A stretch of DNA of 64,000 nucleotides from Trichosphaerium sp. ATCC 40318 (lineage: Eukaryota; Discosea; Flabellinia; Trichosidae): assembly GCA_038496445.1 (NCBI GenBank), contig JALMLS010000232.1, forward strand, positions 62,001-126,000, written 5' to 3'. Positions 56,739 through 64,000 of this stretch are shown piece after piece (positions within the stretch are counted from its first letter, which is position 1; each line of letters opens with the position of its first letter). The translations under genes were made by a program, and so were the position numbers. The notes under the pieces were generated by a model. It did no database searches. It was given only the letters and a program-made list of their open reading frames with translations, and had not been told where the DNA came from.

Positions 56739-57745
56739 TAAAAACACCTGTCATGATTTAAATCTCATTGATTATTGTTGAGCGTACTAGACATGTTTTC
56801 TGTTAATGAAACTTCTTTGCCGGTTTTAACTTGTCTGTCACGATTATGGGCAACAGCGCTACAGTAAACCCTTTTCGAAATTCAATGTATGCATAGCAGA
56901 CATCGTTTTGTGTTTAAGAAAACCCATCTTTTGGTGACGTAACTTTTTAAATCAAGTGAGTTTTCTTTCAATATTCTGTTTTAAAGAAATATTTCTACCG
57001 AAACTTTTAAAATCATACTGCGTTAGTATCGTATTTAAATACTATCAGTAGTTCTTGAAGACAATACGCAAAACCACAATTTTTTTTTTCTACAATCAAA
57101 TCAGTACAAAAATGTATTTTCCTGTTTTGTCACTGAGGAACTGCGCAATTGCCGGTGAACTGCTCATGTCGGGTTATAACTTTATCTGTTTATAAGATTA
57201 AAGCTCCCTCTGCTTTGGGATGTGTGTATCCACATGCGGCTATCATCAAAGGCTTTCATGCGAATTCAGTTCACTCACTCTGGGTGCTCCAATGTCGACT
57301 ATGTGTGATTAAATTCAGCTTCTAACTACAAAATACTATTTCTGCGGATCATACAACTACTATAAACCTTGATCCGCAGACCTATTGAATGCTGTACGGA
57401 CTCGCCTAACAACTACTCAACTACTCAGCCTGGTAAAAAATCTATGGATTGGTTCTCTAATTGAAAGAGACCTCTATTACCTACCTTTGGCGAGTCCGAA
57501 AGTCCACATCGACTCAATCACCTTTTTTTGTTTTTTTGCAAATAAAAAAGACAGTTCACTCGCTATCAGCATATGTAGGCTACTATTATAATACCTTTTT
57601 CAGGAACATAAATTTTGGTAGCTTTCACGTGTTCTCTATGAGCATTAATCAATAATATCCACGAAAACTTCGGAGAAAGTCAGAAAAAAGATAATGCAGA
57701 GTCAAGTAGGCTACAAGTACATCTATTAACAACTTTTTTATGCGA
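56739..57745. other. long intergenic stretch with a hairpin
   Basis: About 1 kb between convergent genes. It holds no supported gene, only AT-rich sequence and one perfect short inverted repeat described separately. Confidence 0.45.
57340..57380. repeat. 11-base perfect inverted repeat
   Basis: TCTGCGGATCA at 57340-57350 pairs with TGATCCGCAGA at 57370-57380 around a 19-base loop. It lies in a non-coding stretch between convergent genes, so a structured RNA end or an old insertion footprint are both possible. Confidence 0.6.
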
Positions 57746-59201
57746 TTACTCTAGTTTTAGTTCGTCACTATCAACATCACTACTCAGATGAAGGGACCAA
57801 TCGTCGCTGTCACTTGAAGATGTGCACGTGTCATAACCCTGTTTTTTTGGATAAGTTGTTTGTTTTTCGAAAATCAAAAGAATTTTATTTCTAAAGTAAC
57901 ACTAGGATGAACGTACTTGTGCCCGTAAGTTTGCCGCTCTCATTTTACGTATTTTTAATTTTTCAATCTTTTTGGCCTTTCTCGCATTTATGAATAATTC
58001 ACCTACAGGCTCAAATCCCCAAGAAAGAATACCTAACCAAATTATTAAGTATTCGTAAGGTCCACTCCAAACACCAATTCTAAACTTACCAGCAGGTACT
58101 GCAAACATTGCAATACTTAATACAACAGATATAGCAACAACAATTTTTCCAGGCTCAGAAACTAAAACAGGGATAAACATGTAGGTGAGCAACAAGCTGT
58201 TGCAAAAAACAACATTTGAAAAAACAACACCATAAAACTTTCAAGAACTTACCGTCTTCTGGTACACCTTGACCTGTTACAAGTAATACTGCTATAAACA
58301 TAACCTTTGGTATGCTATCATAATTCGGATTTAATGGTTGGTATGAGTGTTCAACCATGTATAAAATTGTTGCTTGAATGATAAAGACGTAAACAGCTAG
58401 TAAAGTAGTAACACACAAAATCTCCCTAGTTTTTGTTAGACTGAAGTTACATAATTATTGATTTGTACCTGTTATTCTTTAGTACAGATGTTAGAAGCGT
58501 TATGGCATGTGTCTTTCTGTCAATTTTAAGGAGTTTCAAGATACGAACAATTCTAACAGCAGAAATAAAAGCAATACCAGTATCTCTTGCAATTATTAGA
58601 TTTACCCAGTACGGAACTACTGCAAGAAGATCCAGTAAGGCAAGAACAGTTACCATGTATCTTAGCCTACCTTTTAAACCAAAAATTAGTACCACAAAGA
58701 GCAAAAGAAACTCAAAAGTCTCAGAAATCGTAAAAAAGCTCGAAGTGTCATTTTGACACATTGCAATTTTTCTTTTTTTTTTCTTTGTTCCTTTTTTGTG
58801 TACCTAGTACAACACCCTTTTGACGATACGTTGTCTCTTCAATACAGCACCATACACGAATGAAATACTCAACAGTAAAGAGTATTGAACTGATATCTTG
58901 TACAAGATCCATCCAATATTGGTTTTTTTCGTACAAAGGCTCTACAGTCGCTAGAACATAAAGCACTGTGTTGAGTACTATCAACGACTAACCGTTTAAT
59001 AAATATTTGGCTCTATTTCAATAAGCGCTTTAAACGAACGTACAGTAATAATAATATCTGTACACAGATGCCAAGGGTAAATTTTAGCCTCCAAAAGGTC
59101 GTTTGTAAGACGTCTAAGTTTTAGATACTTGCTATATTCCGTAAATAGTGTATTTTGAGTGTTATTGCGAACCTGAGCCAAGACGAGCGTTCGTTTTCCA
59201 T
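57746..59201 (-). CDS. six-transmembrane voltage-gated cation channel with atypical pore
   Basis: The first exon is MENERSSWLR, then SKYLKLRRLTNDLLEAKIYP. S1-S4 follow: SLIVLNTVLYVLATVEPLYE, QDISSILFTVEYFIRVWCC, MVTVLALLDLLAVVPYWVNL and the S4 helix AVRIVRILKLLKIDRKTHAI with Arg/Lys every third residue. S5 is VTTLLAVYVFIIQATILYMV. The pore region reads DSIPKVMFIAVLLVTGQGVP, with TGQG where potassium channels have TVGYG. S6 is IVVAISVVLSIAMFAVPAGK, then WSGPYEYLIIWLGILSWGFE. A basic helix (KAKKIEKLKIRKMRAANLR) and an acidic Ser tail close it. Ion selectivity cannot be assumed. Confidence 0.8.
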
Positions 59202-59342
59202 CAAATTGTCGACTTTATGCTTGAAACACAGAAAGTGGCACTAAAGACCGCGGGATGTTGTTCGTTAGGTTAATTTAGAGCAAATTAAAGCGTCGTTAAG
59301 TCACATGCAGACTGTAAGAATTTTGCAACGTTACACTTCGCA

Positions 59343-60754
59343 ATGGCCGAACAAGCTGCTCCGACGCAAGAAAAACCTCCTGTAGCACCACAACAGACGT
59401 ACAAAAAATTGTAGCAAGCATTAGTGTATGTTAACTTCTACTTTAGCTCTAGTTGGTGGGGATCAATTGTAAATACAGTAAGCGCAACCGTACGTTACTT
59501 TATGTGGAGTATTTTACAAAATTCACACCAATGCTATAGGGTAACTCTATATACGATGCCTGTAAAGAAGACCTAAAGGAATTTGGTACAGTCCTAAAAA
59601 ACGACACGTCCAAGTTTGTGAGCGAGCGTCAACCAGAAAAACTGGCTAACTCTGTAACATTTGGCGTCGCCTCTTCAATTACAAGCGTTTGGGGTACATA
59701 AATTTACAAATACTTCCGAAGTGTCTCAGTCTGATTTAAAATAGGCTCCATCGTGTCCCCGAATAACACAACGTACGTTACGCGTAGTTTAGGGTTGTTT
59801 TACATAAATTCTAAAACTTGACATCTTAGACAAAACCCTTCACTTCTTTCTCCTTCTAAAGAGTATAAAAACCTGGAAAATGATGCAGACTTTATAAAAT
59901 GGCAAAAGACTTTCGATTTTGATAACAAGACGAAGGAGATTGCTCAAATTCTTGCGGAGAATAAAGATATACAGGATTTACATGAAAATTTAGGTATCCA
60001 ACTTTGAACAAGTTTTCTGAACTTTGAGTCTTATTCTATGTTGTAGTACCATCTACTATGTCTCCAAGAGACTTCTGGGAACGTTATTTTTATAGAGTTG
60101 AAAAACAGGAGAGGGATGGAAAGCGACGAGAGAAGTTGAAGCAAAGTGCGTTTGTCTTTTTTCTTCATTCCTTTTTTGGCTCGCAATAAAAAAGTTCGCA
60201 ACAGAGCTCACAAACTACTTCTGCAGCACCCTTGACGTGATTTTTGCATTTTATATTTCTGTCAAATCCATGAACTAAAAGGAGAGCTACACCATTAGAA
60301 CTGTATTTTGCGAGGAATGTAGTTTTCTTATTTTGTTTTAGTGGCTGAGAGTATTTCTGAAACTGAGACTGAACAAATCGACTTTGACTGGGACGATGAT
60401 GACGAAGACGAAGAACAAAAAGACGAAGTTGTTGAAGAAAAGGAGCCCGAAGTAACGGTTGTACCTAGTAATGAAACAGAAGACGAAGACAATAAATTAA
60501 AGCAAGAAGAACATAAAACTCCTAAACTGCAATCTGAAGTTACCACTGAAGGTACATACTGCTAAGTGTATTTAAATTAATGACGTATGAAAGTAGATGA
60601 TGATATCGCTGATACAAGCGTCGAAAAAGAAACCACAGATGAGATTAAAGAAGAACCAGAAGGCGAAGATGAAAAAGAAGAAAATAAAGATAAGACTGTA
60701 GAAGAGGAACAACAAGAAGCAGATAGTGATGACGAAGTATTTAATTGGAGCTAA
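59343..60754 (+). CDS. BSD-domain protein with acidic tail
   Basis: The start MAEQAAPTQEKPPVAPQQT is followed by SSWWGSIVNTVSAT, DACKEDLKEFGTVLKNDTSK, ANSVTFGVASSITSVWG and IGSIVSPN. Then comes the BSD domain: NDADFIKWQKTFDFDNKTKE, AQILAENKDIQDLHENLVPS and SPRDFWERYFYRVEKQERDG (the conserved FW.RYF). The rest is a long Glu/Asp-rich tail ending DDEVFNWS, resembling animal BSDC1. The N-terminal W-rich helix pattern also matches that group. It starts 141 bases from the divergent channel gene. About eight exons. Confidence 0.77.
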
Positions 60755-61092
60755 AAATATACATTAAACGCCATCTCATGTACATAGTGAATAGAAATTC
60801 TAAACAAATGCCTTAGTGCTCCAAAACAGTATTATTGTTTTTGTATTTTTTGAGAAATTCCACGTTGACAAATGTATGACACCCACGACTTAGTGTGACC
60901 TCTAGAAATCGTTTTCACTGATTAGCACACACTTATAACTCTAAGTTACTGTCATACTGCGACACGGTGTTCATCAAGTTATCGACGGACACAGTGTTAA
61001 AAGCACAAGCATTTACTTTCGTGGACTTGATTAATTTTGTTTCAATGAACGTAACACTACCAAATGTTACAAACAATAAAAGGAGAACCGGA
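60755..61092. other. intergenic, promoter of the sirtuin gene
   Basis: About 340 bases. A short open stretch upstream in the sirtuin frame contains an in-frame ATG at 61045 which could add 16 residues, so part of this may be coding. Confidence 0.4.
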
Positions 61093-62454
61093 ATGGCAAG
61101 TACAGCTTTAAATGAAGAAGAGATTAAAGAGTTTTATGACTCAAACGAAGAGCTTGAAGAAAAAGTGTCTAAACTAGCAGAATATGTAAAATCATCGAGC
61201 TATTTTATGGCTTTTACAGGTGCAGGAATAAGCACATGTAAGTATTATAGTATTTATTGTATTTACAGTAACTTATGTTTTCTTCAAGCTGCTGGCGTGC
61301 CAGATTTTCGTGGACCAGATGGAGGTATGTGGTCGCAAAAAAAAAAGTCAGTTTTTGTCTAAGTTTTTGTTTAGTGTGGACACTGAGAGCAAAAGGCCAG
61401 AAGCGTACAAAACCAGCTGTTGCAACGTATGTGATCTACTTTTTTAAAACTACCTTCACTTTTGAGCAAACAGCTGACTTGGATTTTCTTAGTCAAAACG
61501 CAAAACCTACGTTGTGTCACATGGCACTAGTAACGCTAATGAAGCAAGTATGTTTTTGTCGTTAGTTGTATAATGTAATACTTATCTGTTCTAACAATAG
61601 GATAAGCTTAAATTCATTGTGAGCCAAAACACAGATGGCCTTCATATTCGCAGTGGAATTCCACCAGAAAAAGTACTACAACTTTTTTCTTGTTCATCTT
61701 ATTGAGTGACTGACTGTTCTTGATTTAGATATGTGAGCTCCATGGTAATTCAAACGTTTTGGGCTGTTCTAAATGCTGTAACGTGTATTACTCGGAAAGA
61801 GCATCAGATGGATCAAGACCAGTAACAACATGTCCGTCTTGTAAAGTACGCTAGAACGTCGCAAAAAAAAATCCCAATTAACTGACAACAAACTTGTAGA
61901 TAAAGTTATCTCGAACTACGGTAGCCTTTGGACAATCAATGCCAGATTTATGCTTTGAAAAAGCGGAACAGCAATCTAAGCAGTGCAACCTCGCTCTTTG
62001 CCTTGGTTCAAGCCTTCGGTACGCCTAACAAAACACGTTTGTAAACAAAAAAATACCTGACAACCTGCTACTAGTGTTAAACCTGCCAATGCCCTACCAA
62101 TGTATGGCTATTCTTGGCTATGGCCTTCGCATAAGCTAGTTATAGTTAACCTTCAAAAAACACCTTTTGATGCTCAGTGTGCCATCCGAATATTTGCACG
62201 TGTTGACACGTAAGAACTACATTCACGTTCTAACTTTGAGAATATTAATAATAAATATTTTAGGGTGATGGAGATGCTATGTAAAAAACTCGGTGTAGAC
62301 ATAGAAAAATGGAGTGATACTGGTTATACTAGAACGCCAGAATTTGCAAATTCATTTCCTGAAAAGTGGCCCTTCAGGTGACCTACATTCGCAAAGTTTG
62401 TGCGTACCTAACTGCTAATGTATTTGTAGGTCTAAAGGATCTCAATGGAAATAA
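61093..62454 (+). CDS. SIRT6/7-like NAD-dependent deacylase
   Basis: A class IV type sirtuin acting on acyl-lysine, probably nuclear. The spliced order is SSSYFMAFTGAGISTSAGVP, DFRGPDGVWTLRAKGQKR (GVWTL as in SIRT6), FIVSQNTDGLHIRSGIPPEK and CELHGN (catalytic His). Then come the zinc site NVLGCSKCNVYYSERASDG with VTTCPSCKIK, RTTVAFGQSMP, CNLALCLGSSLRVKPANAL, HKLVIVNLQKTPFDAQCAIR and EMLCKKLGVDI. It ends FPEKWPFRSKGSQWK. All catalytic and zinc residues are present. The start at 61093 (MASTALNEEE) is preferred; 61045 is possible. About nine exons. Confidence 0.9.
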
Positions 62455-63236
62455 CCTTGTACTTCTGTATGTTCAATTGTAGCTATAAACATGTGTCTAT
62501 GTTATTCGGCTCTTTTTATTCTGCTCTTGCGAAGCAATTCAATATTTCTAGCGATATTTATATCAAGGTCTTTATAAAAACGACAAGTCACTTGCCTTAG
62601 ATTCTTGTAAGGTTTGTATATCCTTGAAGTTGATTGATTCGGTGTGGACCTTTGTTTAGGTGTCAGTGATCACATGTAAACGTTGAGAAATAAGATGAAA
62701 TGTCACTAATCATAGAACGGAGCATCGCGTCACCAGTTAATAGCGATACCTGTTATGCGTATCATGGATCTAGAGCCCAGCGTACACTAAGAGCTATGAA
62801 TCAAATATTTTTAAAAAAGGAATAACAGTTTCACGTGTACAGTATGGATAACCACGTGCTACAAGCGAAACTTCTCAATAGAAATAGGGCGGCTCTTCTT
62901 GCCAAATTAAGATGAATCTTACTTACAAGATACACTACCCAAACACAATAGTGTAGAAGCTGTCGTATATTCACTAGGCTCTCTATGTACCTCTTCGCTC
63001 CTCGAAAAATCACTTAACAAGAGGTGCTACACCACATTGTTTGTTATCTTGGTAAAGGGCATATTTGTTTTAATCAACTAGAAATGTGGGAAAGCCAGAT
63101 TTCAATCACATGAAAACACATGTGTACCATTACGCCAACAGTCCAAAACCGTCATATAAGAAGTTAGCAATAACGCTTATACGCCATCAAAAAAACAAGC
63201 GATTTTAACTCACTTTGGTTCTATAAGCTTCAAAAC
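62455..63236. other. long intergenic stretch
   Basis: Nearly 800 bases without a recognisable gene. Two CACGTG palindromes (about 62832 and 62852) lie within 20 bases of each other. Confidence 0.45.
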
Positions 63237-63928
63237 ATGCATACATTCGTCGCTCTTATTTTAGCGTTAGTGGGTACATACTGTTGTCAGCGACCCCCTA
63301 GCTTCATTGCTGCTATCCCCAATGTACTTTCAACAGAAAGTAGGGTAGTTACACAAACAATAGGAGATTTTACTAGTAGTACGTATCTCCATTTCAACAA
63401 CGCCACGTGCTAATAAGACAAGTGGCAGAATCTTTCGATGTGACATTCACAGATCTTACAATGGTATCTGGAAGACCTGTATCTAAGGCACTAAGTACGC
63501 AGTTTACAATTAGAAAAGTCTTTCATCAGTATTTTCTTGAAAGAAACCAAAACTGTTTTTGTAGTGGTTGCTCTTGATGGTTCTCTTTTGGTGTTTTTCC
63601 AAGGGGACGAATTTGTAGTAAAGACACAAGATGATGTTGAAATATGTAGAGGCAATAATGGGTTGGACAGAGCAAATGATCCATATAATGGCGGGAGCTT
63701 TGTCTCTGAAAACAAGTTCTTCATACTCGGGACCTTAATAGGCAACAGCCATTTTATTGAGTATACTCTTGACACCTCTTCGCCGGATTGCATTTCAGCG
63801 CCTGTAACATCATGTACTGCGCCAAACGGAGCTTCAGATTGTAAGTGCGGTATTATGTTTTTGGGTCAAGTCTACATCTACTTTTAGGCTCACTTAGTAA
63901 GAAAACTATGAGTTTGATACATTCTTGA
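63237..63928 (+). CDS. secreted protein of unknown function
   Basis: Starts with a clear signal peptide (MHTFVALILALVGTYCC, cleavage near residue 17-20). Four exons join in frame, one intron starting GTACGTAT and ending ACAAG. The mature part contains FIAAIPNVLSTESRVV, AESFDVTFTDLTMVSGRPVS, TVFVVVALDGSLLVFFQGDE, FVVKTQDDVEICRGNNGLDR, SENKFFILGTLIGNSHFIEY and APVTSCTAPNGASDC. It has paired Cys consistent with extracytosolic location and short beta-strand-like motifs. It ends SLSKKTMSLIHS with no membrane anchor. I do not recognise the family. Confidence 0.6.
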
Positions 63929-64000
63929 GAATCGGAAATTACTAACGAACAGTCTTGTTAAATTCTAACATCTAATTAACTTTACCTAGTTGTGATTGAT

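Noticed and set aside
1..64000. CRISPR array, operon or prophage
   Set aside because: The window is a spliced eukaryotic sequence; the only tandem arrays are coding repeats (MORN units and NFX1 exons) and show no spacer structure.

Overview
The window is nuclear DNA of a unicellular eukaryote. Genes are dense, lie on both strands and are cut by many short introns, mostly about 45-70 nt. Many introns begin GTACGT or GTAAGT and end TAG or CAG. Base composition is AT-rich and the standard genetic code fits every gene I could splice by eye. The gene set suggests an amoebozoan or similar free-living protist: an SH2-containing dual-specificity kinase, a TSET-like coat subunit, a diaphanous-type formin, LST8, several F-box proteins and MORN-variant repeats. 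This placement is an inference and no species is claimed.

Layout, left to right. 1-9 kb: the 5' part of DNA polymerase kappa, one tRNA-like gene, a CRAL-TRIO lipid-binding protein, an ARM-kinase-SH2 protein and a PP2C phosphatase, with all protein genes on minus. 9.8-18.5 kb, plus strand: a small unknown gene, an HMG-box protein, a TIGR02452/DUF2263 (PARG-like) protein, a poorly coding stretch, and an F-box plus SNF2-like protein without a recognisable second helicase lobe. 18.7-24 kb, minus strand: an F-box protein fused to a degenerate Ras domain, a CBM48 protein and a glutaredoxin plus PH-like protein. The last is divergent, 32 bp apart, from dyskerin. 24-32.5 kb, plus strand: dyskerin and a long WD40 plus alpha-solenoid gene resembling TSET subunit TTRAY1/TWD40-1. 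33.7-36.4 kb, minus strand: two intronless genes (F-box/MORN-variant and SET) around a weak hypothetical. 36.8-44 kb: an F-box plus ThuA-like protein, a quinone-oxidoreductase-like protein, an NFX1-type zinc-finger gene with internal tandem duplications, and LST8. 44-53.7 kb: a formin, an EttA-like ABC-F ATPase with a probable mitochondrial presequence, and a VAMP7-like R-SNARE. 54.8-64 kb: a Cys-rich protein, an EFHD2-like EF-hand protein, a voltage-gated channel with an odd pore loop, a BSD-domain protein, a SIRT6-like sirtuin and a secreted protein.

The genes are ordinary housekeeping, signalling and trafficking genes with no operon logic, although several divergent pairs share very short promoters. 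The most unusual content is a set of four F-box proteins each joined to a different, often degraded, partner: an SNF2-like ATPase, a Ras-like domain, MORN-variant repeats and a ThuA-like domain. Other points of interest are the intronless MORN/SET pair, the exon-intron duplication in the NFX1 gene, and a strong excess of the CACGTG palindrome. All splice models were made by eye from frame continuity and GT/AG (occasionally GC/AG) boundaries, without transcript or homology searches.
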